Assembly (NCBI GenBank): GCA_016098155.1
Contig: JAAAJB010000600.1
Coordinates: forward strand, 1,568 to 20,934
Length of the DNA: 19,367 bases
DNA from: Actinomortierella ambigua
Lineage: Eukaryota; Mortierellomycota; Mortierellomycetes; Mortierellales; Mortierellaceae
Direction: 5' to 3'
Under the pieces are notes generated by a model, which searched no databases, was not told the origin of the DNA, and saw nothing but the letters and a program-made list of their open reading frames with translations. Shown piece by piece: positions 1 to 9,007 of this stretch. A program made the position numbers and the translations under genes. Within the stretch, counting starts at the first letter, position 1, and each line of letters opens with the position of its first letter.

Positions 1-136
1 AAAAGGGTGCCACAGCAAAAACTCCGCAACGATTCGAGGCGGAGAAAAAGGGGCGAATGCGCAAGGTTTGGAGGAACCCGCGCTTTCCGCCGTAGGCAAA
101 GCCGTCCTGAACAAGAGCTGCCCTACCATAGTGCAT
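1..136 (-). CDS. Partial small ORF, divergent twin of the 157-396 ORF
   Basis: On the minus strand an ATG at 136-134 opens a frame that runs without a stop to the left edge (45 codons visible). An in-frame TGA lies eight codons upstream of this ATG, so it is the first usable start. The beginning (MHYGRAALVQDGF) matches the N-terminal part of the ORF at 157-396 (HYGRQFLREDGF), and the match continues through G.KRG.LQ. After that the two diverge. I do not recognise the family. The similarity of frame and peptide between the arms is the only support for coding, so this may be a fragment or a pseudogene. It is truncated by the window. Confidence 0.25.
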   Translation of the reverse strand, partial: MHYGRAALVQDGFAYGGKRGFLQTLRIRPFFSASNRCGVFAVAPF

Positions 137-256
137 AACGAACGATACGCACGAGTATGATCAGCGTATCGCTCGTTGCCCACTATGGTAGGCAGTTCTT
201 GCGTGAGGACGGCTTTGTCGATGGCAGAAAACGTGGGCTCCTCCAAAACATTGCGG
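59..256. repeat. Diverged inverted repeat, arms about 92 bp
   Basis: The segment 59-150 read on the minus strand aligns with 164-256 read on the plus strand, with a spacer of only 13 bp (151-163). Exact shared blocks include GCGTATCG, CACTATGGTAGG, GACGGCTTTG and CTCCTCCAAA. By eye identity is roughly 75-80 percent with one or two small compensating gaps. Both arms remain open in the same reading frame and share the peptide pattern HYGR..L..DGF..G.KRG.LQ, so this looks like two head-to-head copies of the 5' end of one gene rather than a structural hairpin. Beyond the arms similarity fades quickly. A decayed mobile element end is an alternative. No target-site duplication can be judged because the left side leaves the window. 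Confidence 0.7.
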
Positions 257-396
257 ATGGCTTTCGCCAAATCTCATCGAAAAAGGAGAAGATACAAGTC
301 CTGAGAGCCAAGCAGCATGCTTTAAACGTGAAGCAGCAAGATTTAAAGGCGAAGCAGGCAAGGTTGGTGAAGCTTCTCGAGGAGACTCGCTTGTAA
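157..396 (+). CDS. Small hypothetical ORF (79 aa) with C-terminal coiled-coil-like helix
   Basis: A single open frame of 79 codons, with an in-frame TAA at 136-138 just upstream of the ATG and an AATAAA six bases after the stop. Residues 9-31 (HYGR...DGF..GRKRGLLQ) are shared with the divergent twin on the left arm of the inverted repeat. The C-terminal half is highly charged (Lys, Gln, Arg, Glu) with spaced Leu/Val, compatible with an amphipathic helix or coiled coil. There is no signal peptide or membrane segment. I do not recognise the protein. Keeping the frame in a diverged duplicate hints at a real gene family member, but chance or a gene relic is possible. Confidence 0.35.
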   Translation: MISVSLVAHYGRQFLREDGFVDGRKRGLLQNIADGFRQISSKKEKIQVLRAKQHALNVKQQDLKAKQARLVKLLEETRL

Positions 397-1039
397 CCCG
401 AAATAAAAAAAAGGGTGCGTTTGCTCATTTTTCATAGACAATAGGGGATTATTTTGTGCATATGTTTACGAGCTGGAAAGGTCGAAAGGTGACGAAACGC
501 ATGTTATAGGTTGAGGCTGTGACAATCATGAATGCTATGTCAATGAATGTACATAGAGGTGCGAAATCTCGATGAGCATGGAGGCCAGGACGCCACGAAG
601 CAGAGGTGGTCGGCACATCCACAAGATGAGGTCTCTTCTTTCGTTGGTTGGTCAAATTGCGCTGGGTCGTTCAGCGCCAATTGCCTTGGCCCCTGGACCT
701 GTGGACGCGTCCAGTTGCAGAGTCATTCTGGAAGAAGACTCAATACTTTCTACTCGTCTATTCCTTCCTCACTCTGCGCAATCACCGCTTCCCCAAGGCT
801 CCTTTCTTCCATGGGCGATACACTCTCAAGTCGAAATCCTGTTGAGCCCACGATGGGCAGAAAGGGGGCGAGGTGGTTTGTGCGCATGAGATCTCATCAA
901 GGGGAAACAGACCACATTTTTTCCCACTGTGGGAACGACGGGATGAGGATACAAAAGAAAAAAAGGACCAAACGAGACTCTACTCTCCTTCCATTCCTCT
1001 CCACCACCATTCGAACACGCTTCTCGGCACCATACTCCA
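397..1039. promoter_or_regulatory. Intergenic region and 5' flank of the secreted-protein gene
   Basis: About 640 bp with no convincing gene. Overlapping short frames on both strands have no recognisable protein character. Visible elements are a 12-bp palindrome ATGAGATCTCAT (886-897), an inverted repeat TTCCCA-CTG-TGGGAA (921-935), and a pyrimidine-rich leader directly before the ATG at 1040 (980-1039), typical of fungal 5' UTRs. No clear TATA box is seen. Confidence 0.5.
402..407 (+). terminator. AATAAA polyadenylation-type signal after the small ORF
   Basis: AATAAA lies five bases downstream of the TAA of the ORF at 157-396 and is followed by an A-run. Close spacing to a stop is unusual but is also seen for other genes in this window. 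Confidence 0.3.
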
Positions 1040-2197
1040 ATGCGCCTTTCAACAGGAATCGTACTTCTCGCTTCTGGTGAGACCAGCAAATCCTCTCTCT
1101 CCCTCTTGTCTTTACATTGCGTGGATGTTTGTTCTGGATAGGGCTCGCTGAAAATCCATTTTTTTCCACTTGCCGTCTATGTATGTGAAAAAAAAAACCA
1201 ATTCATAGCCGCACTGGCACTTGCTCAGGACGCGGTGGTCAGTCTGGGAGTCGTCCACGGGTTTGACTACTCGGACCCGAACGCAGAGCCTCTCGAAGTC
1301 TTTAAACAGAGCAGGAACCATCTCATTGCCGTAGCGTCTATCCTCCAGTTCCAAGGCAAGGTGGCGCACTACACCCCGCACAAACAGCTGCCGGCCAAGT
1401 CGACCAAGGCGTTCAAGACCTTTGAGGAGGGTGTCGAGACCTCGCCTCTGTGGGCCCTCCAGGCCACCTATGCCAAATGGCCCGCACTGAAGAAGGGAGG
1501 GCTCGACGATCTTCAACAGGCCATCGCAAAGACCTTGCCTCACCACGAGTACCGCGACTACATCGCCAGGCATTTGACCGACATGGTCCCTACCGTGGTC
1601 CATGACCCGAGCCTCAAGCGCTGGGCCTTGTCCATCGTGGCCGTTAGGAAGATAATGTACCCTGACGATGCCATCATCGTCGGCTTTGGAAAACTGGTAC
1701 TGGATCTCGAACTGACCAAAGACAACGAGGGCGAGGGTGGCAACGACGACGATGGTGACGATGACGACGACGGTGGTGATGGTAACGGGGATGGGGACGA
1801 GGGTCAGGGCTTTTTCATCTTTGACAAGCACAAGCACAAGAAGAACAACGACCATGATCACAACAAAAACAAGAAGAAGAAGAACAAGGACCACCACAAG
1901 AAGAAGGACGGCGACCCCAAGAAAAAGTGGAAGGTCACGGTGCCGACACAGGTGGCCGACCTGGATCTCACCGAGTACAAAGTGGATCGCAAGGCCCTCG
2001 TCAACAATGCCGAAAGTCTGGCCAATCAGATCACACTGGTGACATTGGAGGAATTCATTGATTTTTTCACATCGCCTGCAGACGAAGGAGAGGACACTCC
2101 TCCTACCTACTACGACTTTGCCGATGATGAGTATCAGCAGCGGCAGCAGCAGTCCATTTCCTGCCGCCGACCTCGCCGTCTCCCACTGTTGTATTAG
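1040..2197 (+). CDS. Secreted protein of unknown function with acidic and Lys/His-rich blocks
   Basis: Two exons: 1040-1076 and 1209-2197, intron 1077-1208 (GTGAGA...CATAG), 341 aa. Exon 1 supplies the start of a clear signal peptide, [18 protein letters not shown], with likely cleavage before Gln19; the split codon (G+CC, Ala) joins it cleanly. The mature part holds a mixed, apparently folded segment (about 19-183), an Asp/Gly block (about 184-211, with [12 protein letters not shown]), a Lys/His/Asn block (about 219-252, KHKHKKNN...), then a second mixed segment and a Gln-rich tail. Only one Cys is present (near residue 331), so it is not a cysteine-knot effector. I do not recognise the family. 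The charge blocks could bind cations or polyanions (inference). The 3' end is convergent with the siroheme synthase gene and its 3' flank holds the (AG)52 tract. The exon model is well supported by phase and signal peptide; the function is unknown. Confidence 0.8.
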
Positions 2198-2223
2198 CTT
2201 TCCCCAGGCACACGTCTCTTTGA

Positions 2224-2334
<111 letters not shown>

Positions 2335-2345
2335 GCAAGACCAGC

Positions 2346-2351
2346 AATAAA
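2346..2351 (+). terminator. AATAAA signal for the secreted-protein gene
   Basis: Canonical AATAAA downstream of the (AG)52 tract, about 150 bases after the stop at 2197, followed by an AT-rich stretch. No other canonical signal lies between the stop and here. The minus-strand gene ending at 2464 has no obvious AATAAA in this spacer. Confidence 0.5.
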
Positions 2352-2463
2352 ACATTCCGTGTTGTTATATAAAAATGTGACATACACCTGTATTGATGAT
2401 TGTCGCTCATAAGGGTATTCGAGAGAAAAAAAAAAAAGGAAAGCTAAATAATATACACAGCTC

Positions 2464-4388
2464 CTAAGAGCGAAGAACATTTCCCGCCCATCCAACAACA
2501 AAGACAGCCGGCGGCACGGCCCTGTGCTGGTCAACGACCTGGGCCAGGGTTTCGAGGGTGGCGTCCATGACACGCTCCTGCGGGCAATGAGCGTTCTCGA
2601 CAATGACGACAGGCACCTCGGCGGGCCAGCCCAGATCCTGGGCCATCATACGGTCGGCAATCTCCCTGGCCTTGCCCACGCCCATCAGGATCACGACCGA
2701 CCGCTTGGCATCATAGGTCGGGAAATTCGTCGGCAGCACCCCTCCCTTGGCTTGCGCCGTCGTGATCACCACCTGGTCCGCATGGCCACGATGGGTCAGA
2801 GGCACTCGACCGGCCAACGGCGCCGACAGCGCCGACGAGATCCCGGGAACGACTTGCATCTGCTCATCTCGGAAACCATGGTCGCGGAAAAACAACAGCT
2901 CTTCGGCACCGCGACCAAAAATGAACGGATCCCCTTGCTTGAGGCGCACCACCACCTTGCCTTGCTCCAGCCCTTCGAGGCACCAGGCGTTTAGCTGGTC
3001 TTGGATCTCGTCCGAGCCGGAGGATGGTTTGGGCTGCGATGATGACGGTGATGGTGGGGGTGATGATGACGATGTCGTCGTCGTCGTTGTCGTCGTTGGC
3101 TGCTCGGTCGTGACCGGGCTCCGCTTCTTGGGCGCTATCCGGACCTCGGCCTCGGCCTTGGCCAGGTCGAGGACCTCCATCGGGATCAGACGGTCCGCCA
3201 CCACCAAATCGGCCTCGGCCAACCATCTCGCCGCCTTGCGCGTCAGCAGCTCTGGGTCGCCAGGTCCAGCGCCGACGAGGACGAGCCTTGCCTTTTCTTT
3301 GAGCTGTTGCCTGTTCTTTAGATCATCCTTCTCTCCTTCTTCTGTTGTTTCCTTGGAATGGCGACGCTCCTTCAACTTGGCCTGTACCTGTTGGACCGTG
3401 TACACCTCATCGGTCTCAAACCCATCCAGGACCACCTGCATCTTATCAGAGTCGAGCTGGGCCAGGTCCTCGGTCTTCCATTGCTCACAGACGCGGCTCA
3501 TCCACTGCATGCGCTTAGGACCCTGCTCGGGCTGTGGGGCATGTTGACGGAGCAAAGTGCGCAGTTCGCCCACACGCTCGATCGCCTCTCCAACCTTATC
3601 GGGCAGATGCTCAGCAATGTGACGGCGGATCAGATTGGCCATCTTGGGACCTTTGCCGCTGGTGGAGACGGCGACCTGGAGGGCCTGGTCACGATGGGTC
3701 GAGCAGAAATAGAAATCACATTGCGGAGGCACGTCGGCGATGTTGACGGGGATCTTGAGCTGCTTGGAGAGGTGGTAGATGTGCGTCGAAAGTGGAATGT
3801 CGTCCAGAGCGGAGAGGACCATGTCCACAGCGGGCGACGACGACGCTTCGGGCGATACTGTTGATGAAGATGGAGCTGTTGTGGTGGTGGTGGTTGTTGA
3901 TGATGATGATGTTGTTGCTGATGCTGTTGTGGTTGATGCTGTGACGGATGTAGACACCGAGGGTTCGTCCTCTCGCAAGAGTTGGTGCTCACCAAATCGC
4001 AGCGAGAGATCAGTGTCCCGAAAGTGGCGTGGTACAAGACGGACCTTGGCTGAGTGGTCTTGCAAATGTTGGCGGATAGTGTCCGAAAGCTCCTCGTTGT
4101 CTGGTGCGATGATGGTGACATTAGCATCTGCCTCGAGAACGTTGACAAGACCTGTCGATGGAACCGTTGGAGAAAGAAAATAGGGAGCGTGAGAATAAAT
4201 CAAACGTAACCCCTGATACTGAGTCGGCTGGCAGATTTTCATTGTATCAAGAAAAAAAACAACATCAACAACATACGGCCAGCAGCGACAAATCCTCCTC
4301 CAATGATAACGACATGCTTGTTCTTGATTTGCCAGGCGAGAATGAGAGACGCGCCTGGGCGGATGGGGTCAATGGCTGAGCGGACCAT
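2464..4388 (-). CDS. MET1: Siroheme synthase: Met8-like dehydrogenase/ferrochelatase fused to uroporphyrinogen-III C-methyltransferase
   Basis: Two exons, 4388-4277 and 4151-2464, intron 4276-4152 (GTATGT...CGACAG), 599 aa. The protein would convert uroporphyrinogen III to siroheme, the cofactor of sulfite and nitrite reductases. Residues about 14-235 match the Met8/CysG N-terminal domain: SLILAWQIKNKHVVIIGGGF with a GGG NAD-binding loop, IIAPD, and IPVNIADVPPQCDFYF, whose Asp183 lies where the family places its catalytic Asp. Residues about 326-596 are the methyltransferase: LVGAGPGDPELLTRKAA, VVRLKQGDPFIFGRGAEE and VPGISSALSAPLAGRVPLTH are its SAM-binding and signature motifs. Ser/Thr-rich inserts at about 101-146 and 384-417 interrupt both halves. 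The length resembles yeast Met1 (about 593 aa), but from memory of that protein the dinucleotide motif here is better preserved, so all three CysG activities are plausible (inference). Exon 1 is essential: the Arg codon after the Gly-rich loop is split by the intron. Confidence 0.93.
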
Positions 4389-4680
4389 GTCGAAAAGGTG
4401 GGTATACTATAGTCAAAGGCTAAAGAGGCAAGCTGGAGGGAGGCGTCCTGAATTGGAAGAGGAGGGTTCGGCTCTGTCTGTGGTAGCCCTGAGAAATGTG
4501 TGGTGTAGTGATGTCGACGGCGAAAGAGTGAATGGAATGAAGAAAAAAGCAGCATGAAGGCGAGGTTGGCCTTTATCTTTTCCATACGTTGATGACTGTC
4601 AAACTTTATTTTTTTACTCGCTTGTTCGCCATGATGGCGCAATTTGAGGGCCAGCTTCGGCGATTTGGTGGCAATGAACT
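4389..4680 (-). promoter_or_regulatory. Promoter region of the siroheme synthase gene
   Basis: About 290 bp lie between the 3' end of the VPS9-domain gene and the ATG at 4388 of the siroheme synthase gene, both on the minus strand. It should hold the 3' UTR of the former and the promoter and 5' UTR of the latter. The stretch 4600-4620 is T-rich on the plus strand. I see no open frame with protein character and no recognisable sulfur-regulator site that I would assert. Confidence 0.4.
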
Positions 4681-4685
4681 TTATT
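4680..4685 (-). terminator. AATAAA overlapping the stop codon of the VPS9-domain gene
   Basis: On the minus strand the final Gln codon and stop read CAA TAA and are followed by AG, forming AATAAA across the stop codon (TAA at 4683-4681). If used, it would give a 3' UTR of roughly 15-25 bases. A further canonical signal was not seen before the next gene. Confidence 0.4.
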
Positions 4686-7600
4686 GGCTAGGCACATGGC
4701 GTTTCATCTCATCCACCAGTCGACCTAGCCTCTGATAATCGTCTAGGAGTGCTATTTGTGGGCCAATAAGATAGAGATGAAGAGAGATGAAGAGAGATGT
4801 TGAAAACGAGTGAGTTGACCTTTTCTCGTAGATAGCATTAGCGGGGAAGGGGAGGGGACGCGAAAAGAAGAGATCTTACAAGGCCCCACGAGGGCACAAC
4901 ATACCTTGAATGTCGCTTACGCGCAGATCGCCGGCATCTGTGCATGCCATGTACGTGAGCATGGGTCCTCTGGATGAGGCGAGAAGGTCCATCACTCGGC
5001 TTTTTGCAGCATGCTCCATGGCACTCTCATGAGAGGAGCTCCTTTCGACAAAGACGTCACCTCCTGATGTTCCTAACACTCCGCCCGTCACTGCAGGCCC
5101 GGCACGACTGATCAGGTCGGCGGGCGTACCTCCTGCCTTGGGAACCGTCTGCCTTTCCCTATCTGTCTCTGGCAGCGTTGGCAACGCTTTAGTGGTGGCC
5201 GTCGATGAATTCGTCGTTCCACCTCCCCCTTCACGGTGCCGTACTGTGGACGATGCCACAAGTCCATCGGTCGCTGTCAGGAAACGTCCAAAAAACTTTG
5301 AATAACCGTCCTGGACAACGTCCGAAATCACCTTCAGTCCTTCCTCCGCTGCATCCACAAGCTCCTGCCCAACCTTGTGGCCTAGAGCACGCGTCTGATC
5401 GATGCCTTCCTGAAGTTGAACAAGAGGTGACGCCGTCGAAGACATTGATCCATTACTGCCACGGAGGTGAAGAGGCACCTGAGACTGTTGCTGTTGCTGC
5501 TGCTTCTGCTGCAGATCCGTCATATCGCTCATCACTCGAATGTGACTTGAAAGGCCCAACGCTTGTGGATCAAGCTCTTCAAGGAAAGAGACAACCGCCA
5601 TCATGTTTGTCAGGCAGTAGGCTGCTTCACCCGAGAGCTGGTCCTGGACACGGAATCGCTGGATAAATCGCAAGTTTGCAATCAGGTTGGGTGGGTTGCT
5701 CTTGACAACGCTAAAGATCAGCAGAGGCAACAGCACATCGGCGCTGTAGTGTTTACCAGAGATGGACGCAGCGTCGCTGTTGTTACCAGAGATGCTAGGC
5801 GCTTTTGTTTCCTCGACCTTAGCGGTGGAAGTGCTGAGAGTCGCCTGTCCGTCCTCAGGAGTTTTCTCCGCAGGTGGCTCGGTCGTAGCTTCATCTTCTT
5901 TGACAGCAGTCGTTTCGTCCTTGGCTGCATCTGACGATTCCAGCTTTTCTTCTTCCTCCTGCTTTGGTGATTCACTCGGTGTCACTGATTTGTCTTCCTG
6001 GGGGGTATCTAAAGGTGGAGCTGGGACCACCGTCTCTTGCTCCTCGGTAGAGACGTCGAGCTTAAAGGCGCTATAGTTGCTGGTATCATTTTCATCGCCA
6101 TCCATGAGGATGCGAGGTGACCTGGCGCCCTCGATCGAAGCTCTCCTATCCTGGAAACCCTCATCCATCATGATGCGTGGCATGCTTCTACGTTTGTTTG
6201 TGCTGCTGCTGGAAGCCGGGGACACCGATGTCACAGGAACTGGCTCATTCTTGCTTCCTCCTTCTACCTCCGCCTTTTCCAAAGATTTCTGCTTCTCATC
6301 CTTCTTCTCCTTCTCCTTCTCCTCTTTTAGCTTGCTCTGTACAGCCGGCTCACGATTCAGAGTGTCTACTACGACTCGGTGTGAGCTCATCAAGACATGG
6401 AGCTTATCCAAAGGCGCTTTAAACTGAGACAGCTTTTGCAGCTCTTGTCCACCTTCTCTCACCACCCGCGCAATGTGCTCAACGTCCGACGGTGAATCCA
6501 ACACAAAGCCGAGGTGTTCCAAAGTAAGGTCCAAAAAGTTGAGTGCCGCAATCTTGGCTTGCAGTTGCTCGTCATGCAAAAAGTCGGCGCTGTCCGACTG
6601 TGAAAAAATTCTAAAGATACGGAGATAACGTAGACAAGAAAGAGTCTTCAGTACTATAACACAGGTAGTCTAGCATGGCAAAACGACGAGTAGGGGAGGG
6701 AAAAAAGGGGGGGGGCACGGGGAGGGAGAGGGTACGCGTCACCTACATTGGATACAGTTCATGGCAAAGCCACGCTTCAACCCATTGTTGCATTTCATCG
6801 TAGTCGTTGTCGCTCCATCGCTGGTGCAATCCAGTTTGTGAGGCGTACACCTCAAAGCGGTGGCGAACATCGTCATACTTTCGCTGAAAGTCATGCGCGT
6901 ACTTCTCCATGTCCTGATGAGGATGCTTCTTGATTTTGATTATGAAGCTAGGAAGAGGTGATAAAAAGGCATTCATTAGGCCAGTATCGAGTTATCATAA
7001 TGCACGACAGCGGGGCCACGAAAAAAAAATTCTCACCTCTCAAGGTCCTGTACCATACTGTCCCATTCTAAAGGCAGATCTGTTGCGATCTTGGGTGAGC
7101 GTGGGACGACAGAGTCTTTATCCTCCTTCAGGCTCAGCAGGGCGCTTGAGGTGCTCGAGTTGGTACTCCTGCGCAAGGCGGCAAACAATGCAGGCCGTTC
7201 CTGGTTCCCCACAGACGAGATGGACGATGACCGCGAATTTGACCGGCGCGACCGTGCTGACGGCAAAGCTGGTAGTGTGGAAGGTGAAGAGGACGCAACC
7301 GTGGGTGTAGGTTGTGCGTCAGGTCGGAGGATGGGCGTATTGGTCAGGATGCCATGGATGGAGCCAACAGAGTCGATCGAGATAATGACGGGGCCTTTGC
7401 TGGTGCTGTCGATCTTGACGTCTTGCACTCGGTTCAGAGACGAGGCCGTATTGTTCGACTTTGTTAATGTATCAAAGAACGATCTTTTCAGGGGTCCCGC
7501 TGCATCAGAGACACGGGAGGTGAAATCCTGGCCAGAGGCAAGCCCAAGGATGGCGATGTTTGAGGGCTGCAGGACACCTTGGATGCCACTTAGGGTGACA

Positions 7601-8561
7601 AAGAGCGATTCTGGCTGATTGGTCTCGACAATGATGGAATGGTCTTCAAAGAATGCCCTGTCAAGTGCTGTGTCGGCAACTGATAGTGCTGTAGGGAGAA
7701 CCAGCATTGCCTAGTTTGAGCAGAGGGCGGTGTTTGTCAGGGATGTGGACGCAACTGCCACTCAACTGCAAAAAAAAAAAAAGAGAAAGAGAAAAGAGAA
7801 AAGGGGTGTGGGGGGGTGAGGAACACCAGCCGTTCCCATACCTTCTTGGCCACCAATAGTCGGATGATGTCTGCGAGCTCAATGGGATGTTCTTGGATCT
7901 TGTCAAGCATGGCATATCCAAAGGAGCCCTTGGCAAGCTTTTGAATATCCTCTGCAGTAGGTTCCTGAGGAACCCTGGGGGAGGCGATGCTCTTCTGGCT
8001 AGAAGCCTCTGATGCCCGACGTGCGGGCATGGCTGGCGAGCGAGTAGACGACGATGCCGAGACAGTTTTGGCAGGAGACTTTGGGTCGGCAAAGATATTC
8101 TCGATCCCCCGCGGAAGTATGGATGCTCGAGGAGTGGGGTAAGAGGAAGGGGAGGACGAGGAGGGGTTCGACGACGAGCCACTACCGGCTGACATCGTAG
8201 CCGCGCGACGCGAGAAAGACGTGGCGGGAAGAGAGGAGGAGGTCAAAGTCGAGGATGAAGGGGTGGTGGCAGTGCCCCCGCTAGAGTCGTGGTCGCTCAA
8301 GGGCTTGGCAAGTGCGTCATCGTCATCCTCGTCGTCGCTGTGATCATACCCGGTAGCGGGGGCATCCATGCTCAGAGGGTCCTTCAGCGCGTTAGTGCTC
8401 TTGGCGGTTCTCAGGCGCGAGAACGGGCCAGCGTCCTTGAGCGGAGTGTCGACGAGGGGCGAGCCTGGAGCTGAGGGGTCACTTCCAGGCGAGTGTCTGG
8501 CTATCGAGTGACGTGACTTTGTCAGGCCATCAAAGAAGGACAGGCCTGGGATGTTCTGCAT
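4681..8561 (-). CDS. VPS9-domain protein, probable Rab5-family guanine nucleotide exchange factor
   Basis: Five exons: 8561-7842, 7710-7037, 6947-6747, 6610-4905, 4751-4681, giving 1123 aa. Introns of 131, 89, 136 and 153 nt join in phase. Such proteins activate Rab5/Vps21 GTPases on endosomes. The N-terminal 200 residues are Ser/Pro-rich and disordered. Residues about 200-345 look folded, with no family I recognise. The VPS9 unit starts near residue 460 (helical lead, LYPIIFSQSDSADFLHDEQL, then AKIAALNFLDLTLEHLGF). After an insert of about 200 residues it resumes with SADVLLPLLIFSVVKSNPP and SGEAAYCLTNMMAVVSFLEELD. Asp823 and Tyr863 correspond to the Asp and Tyr known to be critical in Rabex-5. 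The C-terminus ends in helices (VSDIQALLDDYQRLGRLVDEMKRH). No CUE domain as in yeast Vps9 is visible. The exon 3/4 junction was chosen at CTTTAG rather than the later TTCACAG, because only that keeps phase and adds the LYPIIF motif. The catalytic family is confident; exact orthology is not. Confidence 0.9.
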
Positions 8562-9007
8562 GGGGGAGGAGGAAAGGATGGAGTAAAAGTAATAATGGGA
8601 GGAGAGGAATGAGTGAGAGTGAGAGTGCGTGAGCGAGAGAGAAGTGGAACTCGCCAGAATAAAAAAAAAGTCCCCAGCATCACAATTGCATTGCATCACC
8701 CCCAAACCCCATTTGTCAGACAGGCAGACGTGGTGACTGCTTGCGCAAACACCCTCTTTGGTTACTTGTGCAAAGGAAAAAAAAATATGAACTCCACTCT
8801 TCTTCATTCACCTCTTTCACCTCAATTGGCTGACCACCATCCAGTCTAGCCCTTCGTCCTCCTTGAGCCATATCTCTTTCTCTCGAGCCCTATCTCTTTC
8901 TCTCGAGCCCTATCTCTTTCTCTCGAACCCTATCTCATAAATACACATTCAGACTATCTCACCATCACACTCTCCTGTACACACGTCAACCAAACATCAA
9001 GCGTGAC
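8562..9007. promoter_or_regulatory. Divergent promoter shared by the VPS9-domain and HECT ligase genes
   Basis: The two genes start 446 bp apart in opposite directions, so this segment should serve both. It contains a GAGA/CT-rich stretch near the VPS9 side (about 8600-8645), a CCAAT-like ATTGG (8825-8829), and a 20-bp tandem repeat array near the HECT side. An AT-rich CATAAATA (8936-8943) lies about 65 bp before the HECT ATG and could act as a TATA-like element. The assignment is by position only. Confidence 0.5.
8861..8936 (+). repeat. Four tandem copies of a 20-bp unit in the promoter
   Basis: The unit TCTCGAGCCCTATCTCTTTC is present exactly at 8881-8900 and 8901-8920. It is preceded by a diverged copy (8861-8880, CCTTGAGCCATATCTCTTTC) and followed by a partial copy (8921-8936, TCTCGAACCCTATCTC). 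Each exact copy contains CTCGAG. The period of 20 bp is close to two helical turns, so any bound factor would sit on one face of the DNA. Confidence 0.95.

Noticed and set aside
547..1080. Overlapping open frames on both strands upstream of the secreted-protein gene
   Set aside because: They overlap one another, show no domain or compositional sign of coding, and the last one runs through the true start at 1040 in a different frame.
4152..4242. An in-frame ATG at 4242 as start of the siroheme synthase
   Set aside because: The residues between 4242 and 4152 are intron translation. The upstream exon 4388-4277 restores the Met8 N-terminus and the GGG dinucleotide motif in phase.
4876..4904. Unspliced C-terminus of the VPS9-domain protein ending at the TAA at 4876
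   Set aside because: A good donor (GTATGT at 4904) and acceptor (AATAG before 4751) give a conserved-looking helical C-terminus in phase, so the direct read-through is intronic.
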